NCBI RefSeq assembly: GCF_018294505.1
Contig: NC_057802.1
Coordinates: forward strand, 308,500,961-308,564,960
DNA: 64,000 nucleotides
Direction: 5' to 3'
DNA from: Triticum aestivum
Lineage: Eukaryota > Streptophyta > Magnoliopsida > Poales > Poaceae
Shown: positions 11,303 through 23,106 of the stretch, piece after piece
Layout of the letters: each line of letters starts with the position of its first letter
Numbering within the stretch: position 1 is the first letter of the stretch
Position numbers and translations under genes: made by a program
The notes under the pieces: generated by a model
What the model was told of the DNA's origin: nothing
Seen by the model: only the letters and a program-made list of their open reading frames with translations
Databases searched by the model: none

Positions 11303-12202
11303 TGTCGGATGTGGGGTCCCGGCAAACCCTTAAGGTTCGAACACTGGGGTGCGCGCGAAGTCTTTCCCTCCTACCGATCTACGCCCTAGCTTGCTAAGAT
11401 CTCGCGGACGAACTCGACGAACTCGCAACACAAAGAGACACGGGATTTACACTGGTTCGGGCCACCGTTGTGGTGTAATACCCTACTCCAGTGTGGTGGT
11501 GGTGGATTGCCTCTTGGGCTGATGATGAACAGTACAGAGGGAAGAACAGCCTCCTGAGGTTGAGGTGTTCTTGTGCTTGGTGACTTAGCGGGTGAGAGTT
11601 GGATGAACTGCTCGATCCGATCCCCTCTACTATGGTAGCTAGCTCTACTTATATAGGCCCTGGTCCTCTTCCCAAATATTGAGCGGGAAGGGAGCCAACA
11701 ACGGTGGGCGTATTTGAAGGGGGACAGCTAGTACAAGCTATCCTGAAAAAAGTGGTCTTCGCCTGCAAAAGGCCCTGGTGGTGACGCCGTCTTGGGCTCC
11801 ACGATGCCCTCCGTCTTGCCATCCTCCTGGTCTTGGTCTCGTTGCACCGATATGCAACCTTTGCCTGATGCCTCGGTACTCCTCGCCTGCGCTAGCCTCC
11901 TTAGCACCAAAGAGCAAACAAGGACGCTGCGCGCGCTGGCGCCCGCCTGGCGCCGATCGTCACGGCTCACGTCACGAGAGCCTCGTGAGGTTCGCCTCGC
12001 CTTGATATCTCCGCTCCTCGTGAGCCTGCCTGACTAGGCCACTCCTGAGGAGGTCTTGCGTCGCCCGCCTCGCGAGGCTTGGCCCCTCGCGAGGGTCTTG
12101 GATGCCTTGTTGATGAAGATGGGTCGTACGGCCTGCTAGCTTAGCCACGCCATGGGCCGCAGGCAGGCAAGTCTGGGGACCCCCGTTCCCAGGACGCCGA
12201 CA
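11303..12202 (-). repeat. Element B 3' LTR
   Basis: The LTR is 900 bp with TGTCGG and CCGACA ends. The adjoining GTAGCCCCCGGG (12203 onward) is the polypurine-tract region read on the other strand. In minus orientation the TATA-like motif lies near 11648-11656. Confidence 0.93.
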
Positions 12203-12232
12203 GTAGCCCCCGGGTCCAAGGTGCGCTCGGGT

Positions 12233-12253
12233 TTGGCTTCACGGCAAAGCCAA
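12233..12253. repeat. Inverted repeat near the 3' LTR of element B
   Basis: Arms TTGGCTT and AAGCCAA flank a 7-nt loop. It is a slightly decayed form of the inverted repeat at 10134-10154 and 46800-46820, and sits about 250 bp upstream of the antisense gene ATG. Confidence 0.75.
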
Positions 12254-12497
12254 GGGTCAAGTACGCAGCACCACGGGCCCCAAAGGCCTGCGGCCTCGGT
12301 TGACGCGTGGTGGTTGATTGGACATGGGCGTCTTCGCTTCCCCACGCTGCCTCGGCAACCGCTCAACCTGACAAAAGGCTGTCGCAGGCAGCACTTGCCT
12401 TCATTGCTTTTCCCTCGCTTCGCTCCAGATCCCCTTTCTTGCTCCTCGCCGCCACTACCTTCGGATTTGTTCCAATCTCATCCTGCATCTGCAATCC

Positions 12498-15139
12498 ATG
12501 GTGCCGCGCAAGGTCAAGACTTCCTCAGGACCAGCTTGGTATGAGCCGGCCCTCGAGGCGCCCACCATAATGGAGAAGAGCCTCGCCTCCGTGCGCCTGC
12601 TGACGGCGGGCGAGAGCAACGAGTGGGGAGAGACCGAGCTCCGGCTTGCCTCCGATGTGCCGGAGCCTGAGGAAAGCACCTTCTTCCCCTTCTTCTCGAG
12701 CATTGTCGCCGTCGGGTTGGTTCCTCCCTTCTCTGATTTCTTTTATGAAGTCCTCGACCACTACGGTCTGCAGGCGTTGCATCTCCATCCCAACTCTGTC
12801 CTCCTCCTATCTATCTTCACCTACTACTGTGAGGCGTACCTGGGCGTGATGCAGTCCGTGGTGCTCCTGCGCCATTTCTTCTTCCTCTGTGTCAGTGATA
12901 CGCACGTCTCCGGATGCACCAATTTTGTCGCATGCAGCAAGGCCAACTCCATCTCGAGCACGGGGAAGAGGGCCGACAACATTCGATCCAAATGGGTCAT
13001 GATGGATGCCAAGCGTGCCGATCCACGCCTGGCGTTGGCAACGGCGGCGGCCTCTTCCAATGGGGGGTGGCCCAAGGCGGAGCTTGCCGATGAGTGGGCA
13101 TCGCTAGTGTTGGGGCAGATGGTGACCGACCTGAAGCCGTGCAATGCGAGGGTGGCCAAGGTGATGGGGGCGATGCTCCTGAGGGAGTTCTTGATGCTGC
13201 GGGTTGCCCCACTCCAGGCGCGCGCGCGCCCCTTGTGGGAGCTTGAAGAGGAGGGGAGCAAGACCCGCCTGAGGCCTGGGGCCCTTCCTGGTGACGAATT
13301 GGATGCTGTTCGGCGCGTCATAGTTGGGGACAACCAGGAATACCCACCTAGCACCTTCGTTCCTTTGTTCCAACGCAGGGACCGGGAGGAATTCGTCGCC
13401 TCCAGGCCGACCTTCGACGCGCGTGGGCTGGTGCCGCTGGCGCTTCCGGGAGCCCCTGCGGCATCAAAACCGGTGGAGGTGTCTTTTGACGAGTCCCGCG
13501 GGGAAGGGGAAGAGGAGGTGGACTCGGAGAAGACTCTGGAAGAGGTGGGGGAGACTTCCCCTCTGAGCAAGGCCGATATCCTCCGCGCCCTTCCTGACGA
13601 TGCCGAGGTCGACGCCCGCTAAGGGGAGAGGGAGCAGCCCCTCATCCCGACGAGGGGTAGGTCGTCGCTGGTGGCTCGTGATGCCGCCTCCATCCTGACG
13701 CCTCCTGGGGCTGGCTCCGGTTCTGCCTCCACACCGCCTAGCGCCGCCGGAGCCCGAACGCCTGCACCTCAGGTCCCGAAGCTGTCAGGCTTCAAGCTTC
13801 CCAAGCGGAAGTATGTTGCGGTGGATCAGTAAGTGTCTTAAGCTTCGCCTTGTCCTTGTTTGTACTCGTCATTCCCTGATGCTCGCCCTTGGTTGATCAG
13901 GCCGACATCTTCGGTGAAGAAGAGGAAGGAAGACGCAGTGGTCGTGCCTCCCTCCGCGGAGAAAGGAGGCAGCAGCGCCCGCATCTCCCCAGCCCGGTCA
14001 TCCTCACGAGGTCAAGAGGAGCATCGCCACGTGGAGTCAGCCCCATGGTCCCGCTGGCTCCGGAGGTGCCGGCGCCTGGTGCGACTGATGAGGTCCCAGC
14101 TGCTCCGAAACCCGCGATCTCCCAGGCCCTGGTGATGATGTCGCCTCCTCCCACTGCTGCACCTCCACTCCCAGGTTCTGCTACCTCTGCTTCTGTCCTG
14201 AAGCATGCTCTTTCGGAGATGACTCAACTACAGGCGGATCTTCTGGGCGCGGACCCACGCCTTGTGGCCGGGCCCCTGGAGCTGGTCTCATGCTGGATCC
14301 ACTCCGACTTAGCTATTCGCGCGGCACTGGGCCAGTCTGCTGCGGCTTCTGAGAAGGAGAAAGAGAGTGTCGCCAACGCCGCAGCCGATCATGAGACGGC
14401 GTTGAAAGAGGCCAAGGCCGCCCGTGACCGCTGCCAGGTGCTGGAGGACGAGTTATAGAGCCTGCACGACAAGTACGCCGAAGAAGCACGCTGCCATCAA
14501 GCGAAGGAGGAGGAGATGAAGGCCCGGGAGGACGCCATCAAGAATCATGATGCTGAGCTGGTGGAGTTGGGGAGGATGCAGGCCGCTGAGCGCAACCGGT
14601 TGGAAGAGCTGGAGCGGAAGGCGAAGACGAGGGAGGCCGATCTCGACGCCAAGGCGCGAGTCCTGACCGAAGACCGCGCGGCTTTTGCCGACCTCGAGAA
14701 GAGATCTCGCGAGGAACTGAAGATGCTCTACGAGCATGGCCTGGAGAAGTCGCTGGCCACTGATGAGGACGGCCCCGCCCAGCTGCTTCCTCTCTTGGTG
14801 AAGGCGCTCGAGGAAGTCGTTGATGGCGTTGGTCCCATGGCGGAGGCAGAAGCTCGCGTCCTGTCTTCAGCTGCATTGACCCGCATCTTCAACCATCCGC
14901 ACCTTCGCAACCCCAACGCTTGTCTTGACGAGCTGCTGGAGCCTGTGGCTGAAGATCAATACGAGGTCGCCGCCGCAGCCGTGCAAGGTCAAGTGGAGGC
15001 CTTGCTGATGAAGTTTCGTGGCTTTGTCTCCGCTCCTCTGTCCGGCGATGTCGCCGATCCTTCAGCTGGTGGTGAAGGTGAAGACCACGTTGCTCATGAA
15101 GTAGCGCCTTCTGCAGGTGATGATGGCGTCCGGGGGTGA
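12498..15139 (+). pseudogene. Antisense spliced gene of element B: PF04195-like domain plus coiled coil
   Basis: This is the best-preserved copy of the antisense gene. The ATG at 12498 (MVPRKVKTSS) is 295 bp from the LTR edge. Exon 1 (12498-13828) has the PF04195-like block (VPPFSDFFYEVLDHYG, LLSIFTYYCEAYLGV) around residues 75-125, then a long middle region and the motif ETSPLSKADILRALPDD. A GTAAGT donor (13829) and TTGATCAG acceptor (exon 2 from 13901) restore frame exactly as in A. Exon 2 encodes a Glu/Ala/Lys/Arg-rich coiled coil of roughly 250 residues, then a conserved C-terminus (LTRIFNHPHLRNPN, MKFRGFVSAP). Two nonsense codons break it: TAA at 13620-13622 and TAG near 14456-14458. Both are C-to-T changes from glutamine codons. 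Function is unknown; 'transposase' in the family name should not be taken literally. Confidence 0.8.
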
Positions 15140-15290
15140 CCTGCGGCTATTCTCCTGTTTTCGTTCCTGCAACATGCATTAGGCCTCGTGGAGGCGTTTA
15201 GACTTTTCATTTGGTATCGTGAGAACAATGTGTTTGTAATATTTGCTTCAAGATTTTGCGATTTCCTTCCTATTTGCTTTGCGTTTTGCA

Positions 15291-15613
15291 TCGGCAGAGC
15301 CCGGCCCCGCGCATACCTCAACCGCCATTGGGCCGACCGGAGACCAGGACGGACCAAGGAGTGAGGGGCTACGTGACCAGTTAGGCTCCTGAGTCGCGAT
15401 GCTCAGGAGTCCCACTTGACGCGCAAACAGCTTATAGGGAGAGTTCGCGAGGATAGATTAATGTTCTACGTCGGCAGAGCCCGGCCCCGCGCATACCTCA
15501 ACCGCCATTGGGCCGACCGGAGACCAGGACGGACCAAGGAGTGAGGGGCTACGTGACCAGTTAGGCTCCTGAGTCGCGATGCTCAGGAGTCCCCCTTGAC
15601 GTGCAAACAATTT
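15291..15613. repeat. Tandem repeat (period 180 bp) in element B
   Basis: Two copies start at 15291 and 15471 (TCGGCAGAGCCCGG), each with the CTCCTGAG...CTCAGGAG hairpin. A third, diverged hairpin copy is near 16252-16285. It is homologous, in reverse, to the array at 7101-7615 of element A. Confidence 0.85.
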
Positions 15614-16640
15614 CCATACCTGCCCTCGCCAAGGCCTCGGGAGGGGTGCGCGACGCCCAGGTCCGGGAGACCTGGTTGGGTGGTGTGCGCTTGGGTGTGA
15701 CCTGAGCGGGTGCAACCCATGCGTAGCCCCCGTGCCCAGCCCCCTCGCATGGCTCTCCCGAGGGGAGGCGTTGCAGTGAGGCTGGACGCTGAGCTCTGGG
15801 CTCCCTGAGGTTGGTACGACCGTGGGGCCGCCCTCAGTTGTTTATCACCAGCGCAGAGCATAGTGCTTCCACTTGTGCACGGGCATAGCCGCTCCTCGGC
15901 AGTGTCGACGGCCAGCGCAGAGCATGGTGCTTCCACTTGTGCGTGGGATGGGGGGCCCCCTCCGGGAGGATCCCCCGGTGCGTCTACAGCCCCGCCCTGA
16001 CACGTGGCTTGCACGGGAGGGTTACGAGGTGTATCTGGGCACTCGTGAGCCAGCGCGGGACTCACGAGGCCCTACCTCAAGGCGGGTTGCGCCTGGTCTT
16101 GAATCTTGATGACTGTGTGATCCTGCAAGGAGGTTAGATGCAAGCACTCTACGTCCTCAGGTCCCGGCCCTTGAGCGAGCTCAGCCGCCACTGGTATGCC
16201 AGGTCGCGATGCCGTGGTCAAGGCCAGGGGTGAGGGCTAAAGAGCCAGTAAGAGCTCCTGAGTCACGATGCTCAAGAGCCCCCCTTTTAACGCGCAAGTG
16301 AATTGCATTGGATGAACAGACCCGCGGTGGGCGGCGATTGAGCAGGCGATAGCCGTGGGCAGGTTAAGCATGGAAAACAGATCAACTTAGGTAAATGCAG
16401 GAAGATACATGCCACTGGGTCCGGCCCGAGCGGCTTGGGGATGATGCAGCCCGAGGGGCGCCCCCAGCAAGGTAAGCTAAAGACATAAGCAAAAGGGATA
16501 CATGCCGCAGGGACGAACCCACGCGGCCTGGGAATAATGCAGCCCGAGGGGCGCTCCCAGTTAAACGAGCTTGGAAGATGTCACCTGGTTCTGTAGACGA
16601 AGTAGAGTTGGTGCAGCTGAAGGCGTACGTCGAAGAAATG
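15614..16640. other. Element B inter-gene non-coding region
   Basis: GC-rich DNA between the converging sense and antisense genes. It carries the same small direct repeats as A: GTGGAAGCAC-type blocks around 15860-15940 and GATGATGCAGCCCGAGGGGC-type blocks around 16435-16560. No gene is evident. Confidence 0.6.
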
Positions 16641-16645
16641 ACTCC

Positions 16646-17090
16646 TCATGAGCCATCGGAGCCCTGAGCCGCGGGAGGCTCTGGGGGCTCGGGAGGTTCC
16701 CTGAAGACCGTCTCCATCTCCTCCAGGACGGCGTGGTACCTGGCCTCCTGAGCTGCTAGGACACGCCGCATGTTGCGGTGATAGGCTGACGCCACGCTCG
16801 GCAAGCTGAAGGGCATGCAAATGTAGCTGTGTGGCGGGCCCTCGCAGCGGCCCACTCGCGACGGCCAGAAGCGCTCCTAAGATGCGGCCCTGTTGAGCCC
16901 GGGGACGTCGATGCAGACACGCAGCCCAGCATCCTTGCCTGGATGGGGAGCTGCGCCTTGTGAGCAGCTGTCGCCGCGCATGGCTCTTGCGTCTTGCTGT
17001 TCCTGAGTGGTCTTGGTGATGAACTCGTGAGTGGTGGGCACTCCTTGCCCTGTGCTCTCCTGAGGGACACGTGCTGCGAAGCACGCCTCC
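16646..17090 (-). pseudogene. Internally deleted reverse transcriptase remnant of element B
   Basis: GLRVCIDVPGLN is followed, after only a short gap, by CMPFSLPSVASAYHRN. This is the same internal deletion as in element A at 5800-5945, with a TAG in between. The catalytic region is absent. Confidence 0.7.
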
Positions 17091-17191
17091 AAGTGGTGCC
17101 CAATTGCCTCCCTCGTGAGGTTGGCAAGGTCTGAGGCCCTCCAAAAGAGAGCCCCCGAGCCCTGCCCGAGGAGGGCGCCGGGCGCGCCTTC

Positions 17192-20100
17192 CTATGCGAT
17201 GGAGGGAGGCGCCCCTGGGACGGACGCTGATCCTGATGAGGCTCCTGCCGCGTCGCCATCCTCCTGAGGTCCTGCACGGTGCAGCTTCTTCTTCTTGGGG
17301 ATGGCCTCCGGAGGGCCCTCACTTCTGCTGTCGGGGTCGTCGATTGCAGCAGCTTGGAAGGCGCGCTCAAGGGAGCACACCGCATCTCTCTCTTCACACG
17401 GGACCGTGATGATTCCTCCGCTTCCCGGCATCTTGAGGACGTTGTAGCCATGGTGGGTGACTGCCATGAACTTGGCCAGGGCCGGATACCCGAGGATGGC
17501 GTTGTACGGCAGGCGGATGTGCGCAACGTCCAAGTCGATGAGCTCGGTGCGGTAGTTCTTGCGTTCTCCGAAGGTGACAGGCAGGCGGACCTGCCCTATC
17601 GGTGTGGTGGAACCGTCGGTCACTCCTGAGAAAGGTTTGGTAGGCTGGAGCTGCTCGTATGGCACTTGGAGGTTGTCGAATGTGTCGACGGACAGGACGT
17701 TGAGCCCTGCGCCACCGTCGATGAGGGTCTTCGTAACCTGCACATTCCTGATGACTAGGGAGCACAACATCGGGAGGGCGTCGGTGGTGGCCGCGCACTT
17801 GAGCGTATCTGCCGAGTTGAAAGTGAGGGCACACTAGGACCACTTGAGCGGGCGTGTGGCCTCGAGCTTGGGGAGCACCGCGTTCACCTCACGAGCGAAC
17901 TGTTTGAAGATGCGCTGGGAGGCTGGGGCCTGGGCGCCGCCCAAGATGCAGGCGATTGCGCGCGGCTCCTGGAAGCCCCCAGCCCCCTCGTCCTGATGGT
18001 GGTCGTCGTTCCTTCTCGGTGGCAGCAGTGGGGGGAGACCGGTGTTGCCGTGGGGGCGATCCTCACGAGGCTGAGCTACCTCTTGAGCACTGCGTTGGTT
18101 TTCCCTTGAAGAGGAAAGGGTGATGCAGCAAAGTAGCGTAAGTATTTCCCTCAGTTTTTGAGAACCAAGGTATCAATCCAGTAGGAGGCCACGCACGAGT
18201 CCCTCGCACCTACACAAACAAATAAATCCTCGCAACCAACGCGATAAGGGGTTGACAATCCCTACACGCTCACTTATGAGAGTGAGATCTGATAGATATG
18301 ATAAGATAATATTTTTGGTATTTTTATGATAAAGATGCAAAGTAAAATAAAAGGCAATAAAAATAACGTGTTGGAAGATTAATATGATGGAAAATAGACC
18401 CGGGGGCCATAGGTTTCACTAGTGGCTTCTCTCAAGAGCATAAGTATTTACGGTGGGTGAACAAATTACTGTTGAGCAATTGACAGAATTGAGCATAGTT
18501 ATGAGAATATCTAGGTATGATCATGTATATAGGCATCACGTCCAAGACAAGTAGACCGACTCCTGCCTGCATTTACTACTATTACTCCACACATCGACCG
18601 CTATCTAGCATGCATCTAGAGTATTAAGTTCATAAGAACAGAGTAACGCTTTAAGCAAGATGACATGATGTAGAGGGATAAACTCATGCAATATGATATA
18701 AACCCCATCTTGTTATCCTCGATGGCAACAATACAATACGTGCCTTGCTGCCCCTACTGTCACTGGGAAAGGACACCGCAAGATTGAACCCAAAGCTAAG
18801 CACTTCTCCCATTGCAAGAAAGATCAATCTAGTAGGCCAAACCAAACTGATAATTCGAGGAGACTTGCAAAGATAACCAATCATACATAAAAGAATTCAG
18901 AAGATTCAAATATTGTTCATAGATAAACTTAATCATAAACCCACAATTCATCGGTCTCAACAAACACACCGCAAAAGAAGATTACATAGAATAGATATCC
19001 ACAAGAGTGGGGGAGAACATTGTATTGAGATCCAAAAAGAGAGAAGAAGCCATCTAGCTAATAACTACGGACCCGAAGGTCTGAGGTAAACTACTCACAC
19101 ATCATCGGAGAGGCTATGGTGTTGATGTAGAAGCCCTCCGTGATCGATGCCCCTCCGGCGGAGCTCCGGAACAGGCCCCAAGATGGGATCTCACAAGTAC
19201 AGAAGGTTGCGGCGGTGGAATTAGGTTTTTGGCTTCGTATCTGGTCGTTTGGGGGTACGTAGGTATATATAGGAGGAAGGAGTACGTCGGTGGAGCAACA
19301 GGGGGCCCACGAGGGTGGAGTGCGCGCCTAGGGGGGTAGGCATGCCCCCCTACCTCGTGCCCTCCTGGTTGATGTCTTGACGTAGGGTTCAAGTCCTCTG
19401 GATCACGTTCGTTCCGAAAATCACATTCCCGAAGGTTTCATTCCGTTTGGACTCCGTTTGATATTCTTTTTCTGCGAAACTCCGAAATAGGCAAAAAAAT
19501 AGCAATTCTGGGCTGGGCCTCCGGTTAATAGGTTAGTCCCAAAAATAATATAAAAGTGTATAATAAAGCCCAATAATGTCCAAAAAAATATAATATAGCA
19601 TGGAACAATAAAAAATTATAGATACGTTGGAGACGTATCAGGCTGATCCCTCCAGGCGCCCTCTCAAGGATGGTCCTGACAGCGGTCCTCACGAGGCCTG
19701 TCGCGCCATTCCTGGCGCGGGCCACGGTCGTCCCCGCGTCCGCCCCCATGTCCTCCTCCACGGCCGTAGCCCCGGTCGCTGCGCTCGGGTCGTCGACCGA
19801 AGCGTCCTTCTCGTATGGCTCTGAGCTCTTGACAGTCACTGGTGTTGTGGGTGTTCTGGTTGTGGAAGGCGCAGAACGGTCTGCTGTTCTTGGATGACTT
19901 GGGCTGATCTCTTCCCCGCTTCGTGTCGAGCTCCGCTGCTAGCACCGCTGCCTCCTTGCACTTTACGTCCTTGGCCTTGGCTTTCTTCTCCTCTGCGCCC
20001 GCGGCTGGTAGCTCAAGGAGAGAGAGGCGCCCCTCCTCAGCTCTTGCGCACTTGGTCTCCAGGTTGAACAGCTCCTGAGATGTGCAGAGCTCCTCGTGGA

Positions 20101-21233
20101 TGGCGAGCTCTTCCTTCATCTTGACATCGCGGACGCCGTCAGAGAACGTGGAGATGATGGCCTCGTCCGTGACCTTGGGGATCTTGAGGCGGGTGTTGTT
20201 CAAGCGCTGGATGTACTTCGGGAGGGTCTCTCATGGTTGTTGCTTGATGCGGCGCAGGTCACCCGCGGCCGGCGGGCAGTCGCGAGTGCCCTGGAAGTTG
20301 GCGACAAAGCGGTCGCGCATCTCATCCCAGGAGGAGATCGAGCCGTGCTGCAGGTTCAGGAGCCAGGAGCGGGCTCCATCCTTGAGAGCCATGGGAAAAC
20401 AGTTCGCCATGACTTTCTCATCGCCGTTGGCTGCTTCGATGCTCAGCTCATAGAGCTGCAGGAACTCCGTGGGGTCGGCGGTGCCGTCGTAGCGAGGAGG
20501 CATGTCCGGCTTGAACTTGCCTGGCCAGGCGACGCTACGCAGCTCGGGGGTGAAGGCGCGGCAGCCGGCCGTGGTTGCTGGGGCCCGCTTTGGAGGTGGA
20601 GCTTGGTCCTGATGAGGTCCGCATGGTGCCACCGCGGGTGGTGCGCGGTCTTGACGAGGCGGCGCGGGAAGCGTGGGTGTAGCTTCTCGCGGCCGAGGGA
20701 TTTCTTGGCAGCCTCTTTCTTCACGCGCGGGCACAGGGCGTGGTGGATCACGCCGCGGGGCCGCGCCTTGGTGCCAAGGCACCGTCTTGGCGCTTAGGTG
20801 GTGGATGCGCGCCACGAGCCTCATCGCCCGTGGCTGGCTGAGGGTGAGGTAGAGAGAGGGACGGCGCCGGGGAGCCCCCTGCGGCGCGGACGAGCTCGGC
20901 GACGCGGTCGAGCCACTCCTCGTAGAGGTCGTCGACCGGGCGGTAGCGCATGAGTTTGTTTGCGGCGAGGAGTGCGGCCCGTGCCTCCATGGGAGCGCGA
21001 CGAGCGTGAGACGAAGAACCGGCCGGGGTCAGCGATGGAGTGGCGGTGCGGCCGTCCTGCCGCACCGAAGGATGCAGCGAGGATGCCTGCTGCTCGTTCC
21101 CCGCCGGACCGGTGGCAGCGTTGGCGGCGGGAGGCGGAGAATGACGAGGTGGCCCGCCGACGGGAGCCGTCTGAGCTACGCGGGCGGTGAGGGCAGCCCG
21201 ACGCTCAGCTCGAGCACGGCGAGCGTTTGCCAT
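17192..21233 (-). pseudogene. gag-protease polyprotein of element B, interrupted by a solo LTR
   Basis: The start is the ATG at 21233 (MANARRARAE). The capsid region runs about 20540-20050 (LKDGARSWLLNL, SWDEMRDRF, NNTRLKIPKVTDEA). The zinc-knuckle variant C-x2-H-x4-H-x4-C is intact around 19890-19840, and an Arg/Gly/Asp-rich linker follows. After the solo LTR (18075-19640) the frame resumes into the aspartic protease domain (IDGGAGLNVLS, about 17720-17690) and ends at 17192. Defects include a frameshift near 20750-20820, TGA near 20230 and a stop near 17837. B preserves gag better than A. Confidence 0.82.
18075..19640 (-). mobile_element. Solo LTR in element B gag (same family as the left-edge gypsy)
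   Basis: This is a 1566-bp LTR with a perfect 5-bp TSD, GGCTG (18070-18074 and 19641-19645), and no internal region. The empty site is visible in the homologous element A (GGATCAGCCTCACGAGGAT at about 4642-4660). Precise insertion into B after A and B diverged is therefore certain. It was left by recombination between two LTRs. In minus orientation it starts TGATACGTCTCC; the far end has mutated from CA to CT. Confidence 0.95.
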
Positions 21234-21306
21234 GGAGACGACGGGGCGACGGGGCGATGAACTGATGGAAGGGAAGCTACGGCGCACCCCTACCTGGCGC
21301 ACCAAA

Positions 21307-22206
21307 TGTCGGATGTGGGGTTCCGGCAAACCCTTAAGGTTCGAACACTAGGGTGCACGCGAAGTCTTTCCCTCCTACCGATCCACGCCCTAGCTCGCTA
21401 AGATCTCGCGGACGAACTCGACGAACTCGCAACACAAAGAGACACGGGATTTATACTGGTTCGGGCCACCGTTGTGGTGTAATACCCTACTCCAGTGTGG
21501 TGGTGGTGGATTGCCTCTTGGGCTGATGATGAACAGTACAGAGGGAAGAACAGCCTCCTGAGGTTGAGGTGTTCTTGTGCTTGGTGAGTTAGCGGGTGAG
21601 AGCTGGATGAACTGCTCGATCCGATCCCCTCTACTGTGGTAGGTAGCTCTACTTATATAGGCACTGGTCCTCTTCCCAAATATTGAGCGGGAAGGGAGCC
21701 AACAATGGCTGGCGAATTTGAAGGGGGACAGCTAGTACAACTATCCTGACAAAAGTGGTCTTCGCCTGCAAAAGGCTCTGGTGGTGACGTCGTCTTGGGC
21801 TCCACGGTGACCTCCGTCTTGCCGTCCTCCTGGTCTTGGTCTCGTTGCACCGATATAGCAACCTTTGCCTGATGCCTCGGTACTCCTCGCCTGCGCTGGC
21901 CTCCTTAGCACCAAAGAGGAAATAAGGACGCTACGCGCGCTGGCGCCCGCCTGGCGCCGATCGTCACGACTCACGTCACGAGAGCCTCGTGAGGTTCGCC
22001 CCGCCTTGATATCTCCGCTCCTCGTGAGCCTGCCTGACTAGGCCACTCCTGAGGAGGTCTTGCGTCGCCCGCCTTGCGAGGCTTGGCCCCTCGCGAGGTT
22101 CTTGGATGCCTTGTTGATTAAGATGGGTCGTACGGCCTGCTAGCTTAGCCACGCCGTGGGCCGCAGGCAGGCAAGTCTGGGGACCCCCGTTCCCAGGACG
22201 CCGACA
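21307..22206 (-). repeat. Element B 5' LTR
   Basis: The LTR is 900 bp with TGTCGG/CCGACA ends. The primer-site segment (reverse complement of TTTGGCGCGCCAGGTAGGGG, mildly mutated) adjoins at 21286-21306. The TSD ACTAG follows at 22207-22211. Confidence 0.93.
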
Positions 22207-22885
22207 ACTAGTACCCGCCAAGCTCCCCTGCTGGGGAACCTTCACTAAGACGCCACCGCTCCACCTCATCACACCCAATACACTAATCTGTGCGGTGTCA
22301 AGGTATCAAACTACCAGGTGGATCCTATCAAGCATGTGGCAGCATGGTAAGGAAGAGATTAGCTTTATTGACACCCGTCTAGAAGGCGTGTCAGGCTAAT
22401 AAGAAGAGGCAGATAAGCAGCGCGTCAGGCTTGCTGGGCTTCAACCTCAACATGACACCTAGCAGTGCATTTAATGCACTTTGTCCTAACTGCCAGAGTT
22501 AGGTATGATAGCACTGTTAGCTACCTAATCACATTCAAGTTATTGTTTTGCCACTGTGGTCACCCCTTAACCTATAAAAGGAGGCCCGAGGCAACCTAGC
22601 TAGGGCTTTGAACATTTGATCCCTCAACACTTGTACGCTCACGTCGCTCTCCCGAAGGCAACCTTGCCGGGCTAGAGCGTGCCGAGCCTTCATGCTCCCC
22701 CCGATTAATCCACCAAAGCAGGAGTAGGGTTTTACGTTGCAGAGCAACCCGAACCTGGGTAAAAGAGAGCTATCTATCACCGTGCTGTCTCCTACTGCTT
22801 ATGTTCTTTGTGCAATGCGACCATCCCCTTGCCGAACCACAAAGGGCACCCATGCCCCATAGGTGATCGTGCTTCCATGCCGACA
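22207..22885 (+). repeat. End of host element C with an LTR-like segment
   Basis: After the ACTAG duplication of B comes a short strip, then a segment from about 22296 (TGTCAAGG) to 22885 (GCCGACA). It looks like a plus-strand LTR of about 590 bp with TG...CA ends, a TATA box CCTATAAAAGG near 22570 and a GC-rich leader. It abuts copia element D at 22886. I read it as the 3' LTR of element C inserted into D, but the 5' boundary lacks a clear polypurine tract and no partner LTR is in view. Confidence 0.5.
22569..22579 (+). promoter_or_regulatory. TATA box in the element C LTR
   Basis: CCTATAAAAGG, a strong plant TATA match, is followed by a typical leader. It supports a plus-oriented LTR promoter. 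Confidence 0.5.
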
Positions 22886-23106
22886 CATGGGATAGTCCCA
22901 CAAGGTACATACAAGGATATCCATAGACATAAGTGAATTGCACATATGATGATGTCCATGAAAGCATTAGGTTACCTTGTTCCTTGTTTTACCAACAAGA
23001 GAGTTTCTGACTCCATGAACTAGTGCAAGATACGAAAGTTGATTGCACAAGTCCATGCCAAAATGAATATGATGAAGGATGTTGGCGGAGTCACCCTCAA
23101 GACACT

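Larger units (their letters stand above)
11303..22206 (-). mobile_element. Element B: complete non-autonomous gypsy-type LTR retrotransposon, minus strand
   Basis: Two 900-bp LTRs (11303-12202 and 21307-22206) are bounded by a perfect ACTAG duplication (11298-11302 and 22207-22211). It has the same plan as A: gag-protease and RT remnant on the minus strand, antisense spliced gene on the plus strand, and convergent tandem repeats between. It carries a 1566-bp solo LTR of another family in gag (18075-19640). There is no complete RT, RNase H or integrase. Confidence 0.95.

Noticed and set aside
12498..13622. Calling the PF04195-like ORF a transposase
   Set aside because: The Pfam label says 'putative gypsy type transposon', but no catalytic residues are visible and it sits antisense in LTR elements. 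Left as function unknown.
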